64,000 bases of DNA from Oegoconia quadripuncta (lineage: Eukaryota; Arthropoda; Insecta; Lepidoptera; Autostichidae): NCBI GenBank assembly GCA_949316235.1, contig OX438743.1, positions 20,643,771 to 20,707,770 of the forward strand, given 5' to 3'. Under the pieces are notes generated by a model, which was not told the origin of the DNA, did no database searches, and worked only from the letters and a program-made list of their open reading frames with translations. The translations under genes and the position numbers were made by a program. Below are positions 32,533 through 43,115 of the stretch, one piece after another (position 1 is the stretch's first letter; every line of letters starts with the position of its first letter).

Positions 32533-32799
32533 AAACTTGCCCTCCGAAGTACGGAAACACTAGTATTAAAATGCCACAAGTGGTCACCCATCCAAGGACT
32601 GACCGCGCTAGACATTACTTAACTTCGTTAATCGAACACTTTGCTAATTGAAAATACTGTAATACCATCTATAAAACATAAAGATAAATTATTTGAGTTT
32701 GAGAAAACCCATGCAGCTATAATTTAAAATACTCGGCACATATTGTCATAGCATTTCTGTGTCGAATGCGGCTAAAGTCACGGGTTGATGCTAGTATAA

Positions 32800-33075
32800 T
32801 AAATAAATAAATATCCTTAGACATATACACAGCGTCATCTAGTTCCACAGTAAGCAACTATAGGCTTGTGTTGTGAATACTTGATGGTTGATATACTACA
32901 TAAATACATATTTTTTTTGTAAATAAATACTTATTATAAATGAAAAACATCCATAACTCAGTACAAATGTCCGTATTCATCACACAAACATATGTCCCTA
33001 GCGGGATTTGAACCCGCAACCTTTTGGTATAGCGGTCAGAGTTGCTAACCACTACACCAAACAGGTCATCGTCAT
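32800..33075 (-). mobile_element. SINE-B, full length
   Basis: AATAAATATCCTTAGACATA to CTAACCACTACACCAAACAG with box B GGGATTTGAACCCGCAACC; very close to 10530-10796. Confidence 0.88.
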
Positions 33076-33542
33076 AATAAATAATACAATATTACCGAAC
33101 AAAGAAATTATTTAACAGCACGTTTGCAACAAATCGAACTTTAAACTCTTTGCTATAAAGCACAGCTCTAACTGGAGGCCCCTTTGAAAAATGATCGCTT
33201 TAAAAACTTCTAGTATATTAGCAAAGGAAACTTGGAAATTCTCTCGTAATTCTTTCAAGTCAGCTAGTTTAGCTCCATTGTGAACGGTTGCTATACTTTC
33301 TGTGGTACTTTCAACTTGTAAACGTGAATGCTTCGAAATTCATCTGCAGTATTATATGTGCCTTCTCTCTGACGTGATTGGATTTTGTTTTGGTTTTGCA
33401 GTTCAACTGCTGTGATGAGACGATTGGATGTGAGCCCTTGTCATATTGTATTCAATTTGACGAATTTTTACATTTTGTGACACATAAAATACCCATTGTC
33501 ACATCATCTCTCTAATTATCTCACCTTAGACTATTAATGAAG

Positions 33543-34219
33543 GATCTGGTATTCTGCGTTTTCGCCGAAAATTGTTTGGCAGATTATCACTTGCCGACCA
33601 ACGTTTCGCCGATGTTTCACTTTGACAACTAACGATTAGCCAATTTTTGTATGACAACGTTTCATTTGGTAGAATTATTGTTAAGCTGATTATTATAATG
33701 ACATAATGGGACATTTATCATTTGTCAAACATTTAACTAGGCCACACAACTATTAGTCTGTGTAACAGTTCCCTTTTCATACTGAATGATCTAAACTATC
33801 TCCTAAAAAGGAATAACAATAATTTAGATGAATGTAGGTAAAGTACTATACAAAATGTTTATAGGGCGGGTTCGAGCGTAGCGAGCACGGGAGTTCGGGA
33901 CACCCCGACATCTGTTGGTTAGGTTGACTATACATAGAGAAATTAAACCCTATTTAATTCAACATTTGGTAAACAAATAACTAAAGGAATATTACGCAAA
34001 CTAAAACATTCTGCTACTTTAAAGCTGGCATTTTAAAAAGTGTCATTATGGAAAGCAGACCAAATGTACAGTTGGTAAATGTGAGGTTGGGAAATAAAAC
34101 ACAATTATATGATAAGTTGGCAAATGATTATTCGGCGAAATAAAATTCTGCGAAACGTTAGTTGGCAAGTGAAAATCTGGCAAACAATTTTCGGCGAGAG
34201 GGCAGAGAACCCAAGGATC
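33543..34219. mobile_element. TIR DNA element of about 680 bp
   Basis: CGCCGAAAATTGTTTGGCAG (left) pairs with CTGGCAAACAATTTTCGGCG (right). Sub-terminal GGCAAGTGAAAATC and AACGTTAGTTGGC also match in inverted order. No transposase; superfamily not assigned. Confidence 0.65.
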
Positions 34220-34402
34220 TCTATCCAGAAGCTCCATTCATTAACCCTTAATTGCTCACTGCCAAAAACTTACATAGATGGTTGTGTGCGGGACTTCATT
34301 TTCAAAAACTTGCAACAGAAAATTACAGTTTTTTTATTTCGGAATCTTGAAAATCAACAAAAACAAAAACTTTAGGGTCTTAAATGATAAATACAAATAA
34401 CG

Positions 34403-34660
34403 TCACACGTTACAAATAGACAAAGTCATTATAAATTTAACGCATCGTGATTTCATTATCAAGTCTTTAGATTTTAGACAAAAGATACATCTACCTTTAG
34501 AAATTAATAGAGGGGGTGTTGCAGACCATTCGGGTCTCTCAATTTCCATACTTTGCTTCATGTTTTTGCAATGGTTCAACAAAAATTGCACCTCAGCACC
34601 GACCCCCCAGGCGCGTAGAGAAGATTTGCAAAATTCTAAGAATAACATTACCACCACCAC
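34403..34660 (-). pseudogene. Possible piggyBac-like transposase C-terminus
   Basis: The frame ends ISKGRCIFCLKSKDLIMKSR then CVKFIMTLSICNV, which recalls the C-x2-C...C-x2-C zinc region at the end of piggyBac-type transposases, but the expected second Cys of the last pair is Phe. No DDD core is present. Weak. Confidence 0.3.
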
Positions 34661-34679
34661 GGACCGATAAGCGCAGTGA

Positions 34680-34792
34680 GTTGCTGGATGGATGCCACTT
34701 CCAACCGGTCATTGTGGAAATCTATGGTGGAGGCCTATGTTCAGCAGCAGAAGTTCTGATGATGACGATGAGACTATTAATAACGCTGTAAC
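34680..34792 (+). mobile_element. RTE-type LINE 3' end
   Basis: GGAGGCCTATGTTCAGCAGC encodes the usual EAYVQQQ end, followed by GATGATGACGATGAG. Confidence 0.6.
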
Positions 34793-34883
34793 TGTTTATC
34801 AGTTAGAGAACTGGTTACAGTTCTGATGAAAATGGAATTCATTGACTTGTGAATGAGACCGTGATATAATTTCCTTCCCACAG

Positions 34884-35062
34884 GCAGACTGGTCAGAGCA
34901 ATTCGTGCTAAACGTCCACGGGGGGTCTGTGATCCCTTGTGGGGAAGGTGTGCGGGTCCTCTTCCAATACCCGGAGTGCGTGCTGGAGGGAGCTGACAGG
35001 GTGCGGGTCTTCGGACGGGATGCAGATAGGCTGCGATATGTTGCCGAGCGACGCGTGCGAAG
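34884..35062 (+). CDS. Thsd1-like: THSD1-like exon 4
   Basis: 179 nt, phase 0 in, phase 2 out; acceptor TTCCTTCCCACAG, donor CGAAG|GTAAGAAG. Encodes WSEQFVLNVHGGSVIPCGEG then VRVLFQYPECVLEGADRVRV, matching in order and cysteine placement the THSD1 segment with two Cys and a V-x-V-F core. Strongly GC-rich for this window. Confidence 0.85.
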
Positions 35063-35188
35063 GTAAGAAGAATCCACTTTATAGAGTTCCAAATTCTCTG
35101 TCTGTCCGTCTGTATGTCACGGCTATTTTACTCGCAGAATTTAAGTGGTATAAAGCTGAAATTTGACGTAGATTGAAAGGTACATAAA

Positions 35189-35375
35189 TACAGGGTGAAA
35201 TTTAATTCGTGTAATTCCTGTTTACTGGTGATCCCACTCCTGATTACGAATAACTTTCTACAAGGAACCATTGTCTGATTCGACCAAAAAAATTTCAATT
35301 AAACAAAGTAAACCATTCTGAAACCATCTAGTATGGATGTCCAACAACTTTCAGCTTAATTCGGCTATGGTTCCT
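35189..35375 (+). repeat. Dispersed repeat (GTGAAATTTAATTCGTG family)
   Basis: ACAGGGTGAAATTTAATTCG, TGTTTACTGGTGATCCCACT, ACGAATAACTTTCTACAAGG. Fills most of intron 4. Confidence 0.6.
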
Positions 35376-35589
35376 AGGGCAGCATGGGCATCAGCTGGGA
35401 ACATAATTATTATATTTTTAGAAATTCTAATGAATATTACAAAATGTCACCGGTTGTAAACTACTGTATTTACCTGTCGTTAAAAATAAATTATTCTTAA
35501 AATTATTTTTATTTATGTTAAATATTCTTTGTAATTTATTTTGTGTGCAATAAAGGATTTAATAATAATATTTCTATTCCACTACATAG

Positions 35590-35729
35590 GGGTCAACATA
35601 CGGCATCATTCGACTGCCGTCTCTTCAGCGAGAAATATCCCGAATACTGCTTCGTGTACGTCTCTCAAGCTGTCACTGGTGCTGTTGCTGACGTCAGAAT
35701 GGACTGTCTGCCCACTTTGCCTCTCTCTG
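35590..35729 (+). CDS. Thsd1-like: THSD1-like exon 5
   Basis: 140 nt, phase 2 in, phase 1 out; acceptor CTATTCCACTACATAG, donor CTCTG|GTAAGATA. Encodes SFDCRLFSEKYPEYCFVYVS, the F-x-C-x-L-F...Y-C-F signature that precedes the TSP1 repeat in THSD1, then RMDCLPTLPLS. This is the best single piece of evidence for the family call. Confidence 0.86.
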
Positions 35730-36185
35730 GTAAGATAATTAAGAGGGCTTATTAAGTCCAGTTTGATTTATGCTGTATACAGGATAAATCAAAAATATTG
35801 CTCTGACCTGCATACGAAAAGCCTAAAAGCTAATTATTAAAAATTCTATTAGTGCTCGGATGAAAAATAAACATGCATCATATTTAACTTTATAGAGGAC
35901 TTTCTCTGTCGACTTTAGTTCCTATTTGGTATTGTATCTATAACATGCAAGTTAATAAGCTGTTTATATATCATAAGAAAGAAAAACCGATTAATACAAC
36001 GTCACCACGCGAAGTAATAATACCAAAGAAAATCCTTTATCACCCTAAAGTTCAAAGATATCTGAATGATAAAAAGACAACATCGAGAAAAAATCATCGA
36101 CAACTATCACCTAGATTTGTTAAGTACGATAATGTTTACAAAGTATTTGGCGACAGCAGCGGTCGTTATTTGGTTGCTACTGTTA

Positions 36186-36804
36186 AAAACTCAAACTCAA
36201 ACTCAAAGTATTTATTGCATATCACAGTGGTTCATATATACATACAGTTGTTAGGTACATTAAGTAGTATCATGTGGCACCCTGTTAGGGCACAAGCAAT
36301 TTGAGAGAGCACTGTAAAGTACGTGACAATCTTAGGCTTATTATGTATTTACATTTTTTTTTTGTTACTTACTTAGGTTTTATTGTTTGTATTTATGTTT
36401 ATATACCTACTTTTTTATTTATTTTGGTATATTATTATTTTGTTTAGCAATAATAGGTAATTATTATATATTATATTCATTTATTATATTTTATTCATTT
36501 ATTATGTCCATTTATTATATTAAGTTTATGTAATTTTTATTATTATCTGAATTTTGTATATGTATCTTTGTCTTTATCATTGAAAAATTTGTTAATTGTA
36601 TAATAGCTTTTATTTATTAAAAACTTCTTTAATTGCGTTATGAATTGGTTTGTTTTGTCTAAATTTTTTAGACTGTTCGGTATATTATTATAAATTTTTA
36701 TTGTCATAGAGTGGGGATCTGTTATAAATAATTTTAGTTTAGAAAATCGGGTTTTTAATGTGTTTTGTGTGCGGTTATTTCGTTTATTAGTATTTATTGG
36801 TATA
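36186..36804 (-). mobile_element. CR1-like LINE C-terminus, interrupted by a DNA element
   Basis: Minus strand near 36790-36541 reads FITDPHSMTIKIYNNIPNSL then KNLDKTNQFITQLKKFLI, a CR1-type ORF2 ending. The 3' UTR runs to the tail AACTCAAACTCAAACTCAAA at 36186. Upstream coding sequence seems to continue beyond the mariner-like insertion (after 37831), so the element was split. Confidence 0.6.
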
Positions 36805-36806
36805 TA

Positions 36807-37829
36807 CAGGGCGTCCCACGGCTATGCCACATGGAGGGAAAGTACCTTGAATTTTGTAGATGGAACATTTTACTGAAAGAAGACATTATTTTAATTTAAA
36901 AAACAATTTAAACTGCATTCATAGATTTTTAAATAAGTACATGGTTGAACCGGGAATCGAACCCTTTATTTATAAAAAAAAATTACCATGTAGCTTTATC
37001 ATACCGATCGAAAGGCTTCATCATAAGGATTATTTTTTGCTAAATAACATAGTGTCAGAAATAAAAGGAAGACCATGAATTTTAACATTAGATGTGCAAT
37101 TGTGTTCAGAAAAATGAAAAGCTGACATTGCCGTAAGGACATACAACTGACATCATTACTAATACTAATTACCCACTCGAGAAGTAGGCATCATTTCCCT
37201 ATTATAATTTAAGTTCATGATAAAATGATAAAGAGATACGTAATTAGTAAGTAGGTACCTGGTTGTATGCCGTATCCTGAATCTGCCAAAAGACGCGTAA
37301 ATGATTTTCTCCATCGCAATGCGGCTGGCTGATTAGATTTTCTTTTATGGGGTTATGTAAAAAATTTAGTTTACAAGAACCAGTATCAAAGTGTCCACGA
37401 GCTACAAACAGAACTTCGACGTATTATTCTAAATATCCACCACAACATGATCAAAAAATCGACAGGGAGCGAAATAATCAAAAGAGTGCGACTTTGTATT
37501 GAACAGGAAGGGGCTCATTTTGAGCATTTGATAAATTGATTAATTTTGTATTAAAAATGTTAAAATTCATGGTCTTCCTTTTATTTCTGACACTATGTTA
37601 TTTAGCAAAAAATAATCCTTATGATGAAGCCTTTCGATCGGTATGATAAAGCTACATGGTAATTTTTTTTTATAAATAAAGGGTTCGATTCCCGGTTCAA
37701 CCATGTACTTATTTAAAAATCTATGAATGCAGTTTAAATTGTTTTTTAAATTAAAATAATGTCTTCTTTCAGTAAAATGTTCCATCTACAAAATTCAAGG
37801 TACGTGTGGCATAGCCGTGGGACGCCCTG
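36807..37829 (+). mobile_element. Mariner-like element with about 275-bp terminal inverted repeats
   Basis: Starts CAGGGCGTCCCACGGCTATG and ends with its complement, flanked by TA on both sides (36805-36806, 37830-37831). The arms 36807-37089 and 37557-37829 are almost identical; a 9-bp-longer spacer (TGGAGGGAAA) near the left tip is the main difference. Identical 72-codon frames on opposite strands come from the arms. The centre holds a transposase C-terminus. Confidence 0.85.
37262..37540 (+). pseudogene. Transposase C-terminal remnant (Tc1/mariner-type)
   Basis: Plus strand reads LDFLLWGYVKNLVYKNQYQS, VHELQTELRRIILNIHHNMI and CIEQEGAHFEHLIN, the conserved FFLWGY...GGHFEHLL end of many insect Tc1/mariner-type transposases, with one internal stop before LDFLLWGY. 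The DD part of the catalytic triad is missing. The element cannot move by itself. Confidence 0.7.
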
Positions 37830-38096
37830 TATAGAGTCGGATGCTTTTTGACAAACTTGCAAGCTTCCAAGACGTAGATAGAAGTTAGCGTGAGAATCGA
37901 AAAGTTTTTAAAGCCTAATCACAGATTAGGTACTTAATAGTTACTATGTAAGCTTAATGCCGACCGAAAAGACATATTAGTGCGAAGCCGCGAGCATCAA
38001 TTTCCTTGGCCGAATGCGTATTCGCAATGGAGAGTGGGGTATGTGCGTACATACCCCATTCTTCTTAACTTATCCATATTTTATATTCCCAACAAG

Positions 38097-38233
38097 ATGG
38101 CGGCGCGGGCGGGTGGGGGGAGTGGTCGGCGTGGTCAGCGTGTCCCGCGCCGGCGCACTGCTCGACGCGCACGCGCAGTCGACACCGCTTCTGTGACTCC
38201 CCGCCCCCAGCTTACGGCGCTAAGTATTGTGAG
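38097..38233 (+). CDS. Thsd1-like: THSD1-like exon 6: TSP1 repeat
   Basis: 137 nt, phase 1 in, phase 0 out; acceptor ATTCCCAACAAG, donor TGTGAG|GTACGTGC. Encodes GGWGEWSAWSACPAPAHCST then RTRSRHRFC and PPPAYGAKYCE: the W-x2-W-x2-W core, the Arg ladder and the P-P-A-Y-G-x-K-Y-C end of a thrombospondin type-1 repeat. The first two cysteines are five residues apart rather than three. The tryptophans are candidates for C-mannosylation. The exon is about 75% GC in an AT-rich intron environment. The acceptor choice fits the phase, but its pyrimidine tract is weak. Confidence 0.85.
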
Positions 38234-38931
38234 GTACGTGCAACCTCTAGTAAGTCTTACCTAGAGGCTATGGCCTATCAGATCAGCAAATGCTAACACA
38301 ACTTATTATGAGGTGACATAGATAGCGATACGACAAACTATCTCGCATTTGAAGTATTTTCGTAGCAGAATAGATTTTTAAAAATTTACGTCTTTTGATT
38401 AGGTACTCCGAGGTCACACGGCTCGACGGCAACATGACCAAATCTTTCATTTCTAAGCTTTATATCCTTCTCACTTGCGTAGCGCTAAGTTGTGTTATCA
38501 GTGCTATAGATGCTGGCCAATAATAGAGATACTACATTAGTGGTCACCCAGCCAAGGACTGGTCACGCGGAACCCAGCTTAACTGTATAAATCTTTTTGG
38601 TTGCGAGTGATTGCTTCGTGTGCATCATCGTGCTCAATGCTCATGTAAGTATACATTTTGTTAATTCAATGTCAATGTCTTGGTGAAGCCTTCTCTTTGC
38701 GGGTTTTTCTACGGAATCCACGGGAAAACTAAGGGACTCTAAACATATACCCTAACCACTATGTTTAGAGGTCGTGTGTTCGAATTCCGCTAAGGTCATG
38801 TTTTGTGATGACCACGCATACACATGCCTCACACAAACATGGCATTCATCCCGTCCATACGTACCCGACTTGTGAATGCTTAAAACCCCAGAAAAAATAA
38901 CTAATTAAGTCATATTATTATGTATTAGGTA

Positions 38932-39215
38932 CTAGCTTTCTGCCCCCGGCTTCGCCTGCGTCTTCTTTTTGTCCTGGTTACAATTTATTTGGGGTCGGCG
39001 CAGTACGTCTTGGTCTTCCAATCTCCTCTACGAGTATCAGCCGTTACCTCATCATTCGGACTACTCACTTTATCGGGATGAAAAACATTATCCAGAGTAC
39101 CTATGTTCAACCTTTATACTAAATTTCCTCCAAACCCGTTCATCCGTTTCGTCATGACGGAGCAACAAACAAACACTTTAGCATTTATAATATTAGTTAG
39201 ATAGGTATTGCCCTT
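38932..39215 (-). mobile_element. LEP1-like Helitron carrying an insertion
   Basis: CTAGCTTTCTGCCCCCGGCT at the left, then a foreign block TTACAATTTATTTGGGGTCG, then LEP1 again from GACTACTCACTTTATCGGGA to TTTATAATATTAGTTAGATA. Confidence 0.75.
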
Positions 39216-39255
39216 ACTGCTATATTAATTCTGTGGTATCGCTATGTTTCATCTC

Positions 39256-39308
39256 ATCTTCACTTACCGTCAGGTGTGATTGAGGTCAGCACGTGGTGCA
39301 TAAAAAAA
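39256..39308 (+). mobile_element. SINE-A tail fragment
   Basis: CATCTTCACTTACCGTCAGG and TGTGATTGAGGTC with poly-A. Confidence 0.7.
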
Positions 39309-39339
39309 AGTAAATTCCTTTCTTTTTTTTTTCAAAAAC

Positions 39340-39371
39340 GGTGGAGGTGTAGTATGTGACGCACCTCCGCC
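39340..39371 (+). promoter_or_regulatory. Short stem-loop upstream of CFAP157-like gene
   Basis: GGTGGAGGTG (39340-39349) can pair with CACCTCCGCC (39362-39371) around a 12-nt loop, with one G-T pair. It lies about 450 bp before the CFAP157-like start. Role unknown. Confidence 0.4.
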
Positions 39372-39816
39372 TTATGTAACTAGGTTAAGTATAGTGTTTA
39401 AGTGATTGCACGATGAAATATTCATTATTATGCGTATCGCACGAACACTGGTGTTTCCATCGATTGCATCCCTGGTCCCCACATTGCAGTGTATGGATTG
39501 ACACGGCACCGCGGATATTATCTATCTCTTGTACATTCAGCCACCGCATGGAAACTTCTTTACGTAATCTATTTTATATTAAAAAGCTACTTTTTGCGTC
39601 AGAATCTTACTAAAAATAGATAAGGAATGTTATATTAATACACTCAAGGTTCAAAATCTATACAGTGAATATTATATTGTGGATGTCATGGTTACTACAG
39701 TTTGGTTGCTAGGCAACAGTTTTGTCAATATATACACAATATTCTCGCAGACTGTCAATAACAATAGATCTAATTTATATTTAGTGTTTTACAAAGTTTT
39801 AGCAGTTTACACAATC

Positions 39817-41685
39817 ATGGCTCCTAAAAAGGAAAAGAAAAAGGGAGGGGAGGAGGATAATAAGGAAAAAGCCGCAACTTTCACCGAAGTTGAACGGACT
39901 TTTATGGAACTTCAAATAGCAGACTTGAATAGAAAAGTAGCAAGACTACGCACTGCTGTTGATGAATATGAACTAAGAAATGAGAAGTTGCAGAAGTCAT
40001 ATGATAAGTTAGACGAAGATAGAGCTGATATCATTGCCTTTTTAAAGAAGACACTTAATGTCAAAACAGAGGAAAATACTGAGCTGAAAGATAAAGTTAA
40101 GGGTCTTGAAGAGACTAGAGAAATAGAAACAGCTCAGTTCAAAGAAACAGTGGCACAATTAGAAAAAAACTTTACAACAATGAAGGATCAGCTCACGTCT
40201 GAAAATAAGTTATTAGCAGGAAAACTGAACACATTGGAAGAGTTCAGGGCTATAAGAGATGACTTGATGAAAAAATTTGAAAATCAAGAACAAGATTTTA
40301 AAGATCAAGAAATGAAATATAAAAGGATTATTTATGAAGCTGAAAAGAAATTCATTATTGGCAAAGACAAATTGAAAAAGGAAATGGAAGCAAGACTGTT
40401 GCAATTGGCTCAAGATTTCCAAGATGCTACTGAATTGCGAATTGCTGCATCTACGCACAGAGTTATTAGAGAAAATATTGCTATAAACAATGAACTGGAT
40501 AACATTTTACAAACTCAAGCAAAACTGTCTGAAATGAATGAAAAGTTCAAGGAAAGTGAAAGATCAGCTCGTGTTGCCAAAGAACTGGCTGAAGAAGAAA
40601 GAGATAAAGCTATTAATAAAAATGTAGTTCAATTGAAAGTTATTGATCAATTAACCGCAGCTTTCCAAGATGTCAAAAAAGAAAGAGCATTGTATCAAAA
40701 GAGAAACTACGACTTTGAAGCATTACAAGGGAAAATCCAAAAGCTTACAAAGGAGAATGAAAATCTTTTGTTGCAAGTTCGTATTTTAGAGCAAAATCTT
40801 CATGCCAGAATGAGCGATCAAAATAAATCTGTCGTTGAAGCTACTAAGATTTCCAAGGAAAATAGCAAACTTAAGAGCATATTAAAAGAAGCAGCAGTTG
40901 CTGTAAGAGCAGCTTTGAAACTTGACCAATGGGCCACAACAGATCCTACAAGAGAGATGATGGATAGGCAAGTTTTACTGTCACGTTTGCTCGATATCGT
41001 AACACAATATCGCGAAGTACAACGCGCAGAATCTATGGACACTTTGGCTTCTTTCGGAAAGATTTACGAAGAGGGTGACCTTGGATTTGTGCCAAAACCT
41101 ACTGTGAAAAAATCTACCGTGTCTGCTGCCATATCTGTTTCGTCAAAGGAATCACTTAAACCTGCCGAGAAGAAACACAGCTCACCGTCTATATCAATGT
41201 CTTCCTCGTCTCTTGGTAGCGTTAAGACTATCCCAAGTATAAATATCATACCACACCTGTCTGACCAAGAGATCGTTGTCAAAGATAGTCTACCATCATT
41301 TGCGACGTCACTGCAGTCAAGCGAAGCTGTGAGCGCTGCAGAACCAGAAGAAGATCTAATGGAAGGTATGACAGATATTGAGAAGCAGTTAGCTGCAAGT
41401 AAGCTTGAAATCCAGAAATCGATTATGAAAGACTTGGCCTACTCACAATCTACTTTGTTAAAACATTCACAAATGGTGATTGAGGACCTTAAAGAAGCGC
41501 ATTCGACCCAATCTGTAATTTTAGAAGAGGGGGATGAAACTGCTCCAACCGAAGGTGCTCCAACCGAAGGAGGGCCGCCAGCGGAAGATGCACCAAAAAC
41601 GGAAGGTGAGCCAACGGAGAAAACAGACGAAGGAGAGAAGAAAGATGAAGGAGCCAAAGAAGAAACAAAAGAAGGTGGTGCCTAA
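39817..41685 (+). CDS. Cfap157: CFAP157-like coiled-coil ciliary protein
   Basis: 622 codons, no intron. The start at 39817 is chosen over 39679 because it opens MAPKKEKKKGG, as in CFAP157, and has a good context (ACAATCATGG). The upstream 46 codons look untranslated. The basic start is followed by a long coiled coil (about residues 24-400) with RTFMELQIADLNRKVARL, DIIAFLKKTL and EEFRAIRDDLM, each placed as in CFAP157. There is a Ser-rich region near 440-500 and an acidic Glu/Pro/Thr tail with PTEGAPTEG repeats. CFAP157 is known in mouse as a basal-body protein needed for sperm axoneme formation. The gene lies in intron 6 of the THSD1-like gene on the same strand. Family call by eye; no search was possible. 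Confidence 0.82.
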   Translation: MAPKKEKKKGGEEDNKEKAATFTEVERTFMELQIADLNRKVARLRTAVDEYELRNEKLQKSYDKLDEDRADIIAFLKKTLNVKTEENTELKDKVKGLEETREIETAQFKETVAQLEKNFTTMKDQLTSENKLLAGKLNTLEEFRAIRDDLMKKFENQEQDFKDQEMKYKRIIYEAEKKFIIGKDKLKKEMEARLLQLAQDFQDATELRIAASTHRVIRENIAINNELDNILQTQAKLSEMNEKFKESERSARVAKELAEEERDKAINKNVVQLKVIDQLTAAFQDVKKERALYQKRNYDFEALQGKIQKLTKENENLLLQVRILEQNLHARMSDQNKSVVEATKISKENSKLKSILKEAAVAVRAALKLDQWATTDPTREMMDRQVLLSRLLDIVTQYREVQRAESMDTLASFGKIYEEGDLGFVPKPTVKKSTVSAAISVSSKESLKPAEKKHSSPSISMSSSSLGSVKTIPSINIIPHLSDQEIVVKDSLPSFATSLQSSEAVSAAEPEEDLMEGMTDIEKQLAASKLEIQKSIMKDLAYSQSTLLKHSQMVIEDLKEAHSTQSVILEEGDETAPTEGAPTEGGPPAEDAPKTEGEPTEKTDEGEKKDEGAKEETKEGGA

Positions 41686-41762
41686 AATTGAGTGTATGTT
41701 TTATATTTACATTTATACTCTTACGATAGATTTGTTTTACTAGTGTAATTTTTCTATTCCGT

Positions 41763-41768
41763 AATAAA
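41763..41768 (+). terminator. Poly-A signal of CFAP157-like gene
   Basis: AATAAA 78 nt after the stop codon, the first such signal downstream. Confidence 0.7.
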
Positions 41769-41779
41769 ATATTATCATT

Positions 41780-42286
41780 ATTGTACACGTATTGGCATAA
41801 TGTTTTTTTTTATGTAAGCCTACTCTTGTATAAGAGTAAACAATAACTACTTTTCATACAAATTATAATTTAGCAACGTCGAAAAAATTTTGCAATATTA
41901 CCTGTATTTTCATAGAAATATATATAATATATATAAATATATATATATATATAAAGTTCTAGCCTCCAATTGCCGTGACTGTAGTCTGTTAAATTTTATT
42001 TTTTGTATGAGAACGTAAATTACGAAATAATCACAGAATACCTTATTAATTTAAACCTATTACATTCCCGACAACTAGATACTGACTTTGTTCACATGGA
42101 ACATTGCATAAAAATCGGTTCTGCAAAAAAAATCCTATATATTATGTTAAGCCAGATCCTAATCCTTCCACCAACCAAATTGCATACAAATCTGTTCAGC
42201 CGTCAAAAAGGTAACAAACATACATACACACACAAAATTTTGACAAAGAAAATATTGAATTTTTATGGTAAAGTCATGTATACTTT
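41780..42286. other. No gene; (TA) tract
   Basis: A TATATATAAATATATATA tract at about 41918-41952, and a TE-like ATCTGTTCAGCCGTCAAAAAG near 42190. Nothing coding. Confidence 0.5.
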
Positions 42287-42392
42287 ACTAGCTTTCCGCC
42301 TACGGCTTCGCCTGCGCAAAATTAACTTTATCGCGGAAATTTGTTTATCCCGCGGGAACTACTCACTTTATCGGGATAAAAAGTATTAAGTT
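42287..42392 (-). mobile_element. LEP1-like Helitron 3' fragment beside exon 7
   Basis: CTAGCTTTCCGCCTACGGCT, CCCGCGGGAACTACTCACTT, TATCGGGATAAAAAGTATT. It ends 33 bp before the exon-7 start and may supply part of the branch region. Confidence 0.8.
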
Positions 42393-42424
42393 GTTTCTTG
42401 TTTACATTGTCATTCTGTTCTCAG

Positions 42425-42610
42425 GGTCAAGCAGTGGAGCTAGCAGCTTGCGAGTGCAGTGCCCGGCCGTGGGCCGGTGACTCATCAGTGGTGGTAGCAG
42501 AAGTGGGAGCTAGGTGCCGGTGTGGATGCGTGCTCCACTTAGCACCAGCTGCGAGGCTACTAGCTGGATCGGCAAGAGCATGCCCAGCGAGATCATTTTG
42601 GCTATTACAG
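42425..42610 (+). CDS. Thsd1-like: THSD1-like exon 7: end of TSP1, start of CUB-like domain
   Basis: 186 nt (62 codons), phase 0 both ends; acceptor TTCTGTTCTCAG, donor TACAG|GTGACT. GQAVELAACEC closes the TSP1 repeat. After a short linker, CRCGCVLHLAPAARLLAGSA and CPARSFWLLQ look like the first strands of a CUB domain, ending at the typical F-W-x-L position that continues directly into exon 8 (AEEGLAVRLRFE). Confidence 0.85.
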
Positions 42611-43009
42611 GTGACTTTTTACAGCTTGTTCCGTACTTTTATTTTGTTTATTATGATTTATTTGAAATCACAGCCTTAATAAAATATAAGTTATACATTT
42701 AGAAGCCAAAATAGATCTCAGTAAGTTTATACATAGCTTATTTTGTTACCTTATCTATCGAGACATCAAATTGTTGTGTTTGTGGGTGTAATGAATAGAG
42801 AAAATGTATGGAGTAATATGTGCGAGTGTGTGTGTGTGTATGAGTTGAGTGTATGTGTACACAATTACCTAATCTATGTCAGTGCTTTCAATACTGCTGA
42901 TTTGAACTGATTACGACTCAGATGAAAAATGTCCAAATCCGAAAATTCTTCATTGTATTCGCGCAAACATCGAATCATATTTACAAACATTACGAAAAAA
43001 ATGTATGTA

Positions 43010-43115
43010 TGTAGTGTATCTGGTATCCATAACACAAGCCTATTGTTGCTTACTGTGGAACTAGATGACGCTGTGTGTATGTCTAAGGATATTTATTTAT
43101 TTATTTATATTAAAT
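43010..43115 (+). mobile_element. SINE-B body and tail
   Basis: TATCCATAACACAAGCCTAT, GGAACTAGATGACGCTGTGT and GTATGTCTAAGGATATTTAT; the head is missing. Confidence 0.7.

Noticed and set aside
36860..37785. Two identical 72-codon proteins on opposite strands
   Set aside because: They lie in the inverted arms of the mariner-like element; no known domain.
38211..38233. 23-nt microexon reading
   Set aside because: First considered because CCCCCAG precedes it, but the upstream sequence is open in the same frame and encodes the TSP1 ladder, so the exon starts at 38097.
39679..39816. N-terminal extension of the CFAP157-like protein
   Set aside because: Hydrophobic, AT-rich codons unlike the rest, whereas the internal ATG at 39817 has a better context and the expected MAPKK start.
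41439..41788. Minus-strand frames opposite the CFAP157-like gene
   Set aside because: Shadows of the coding strand's repetitive acidic tail.
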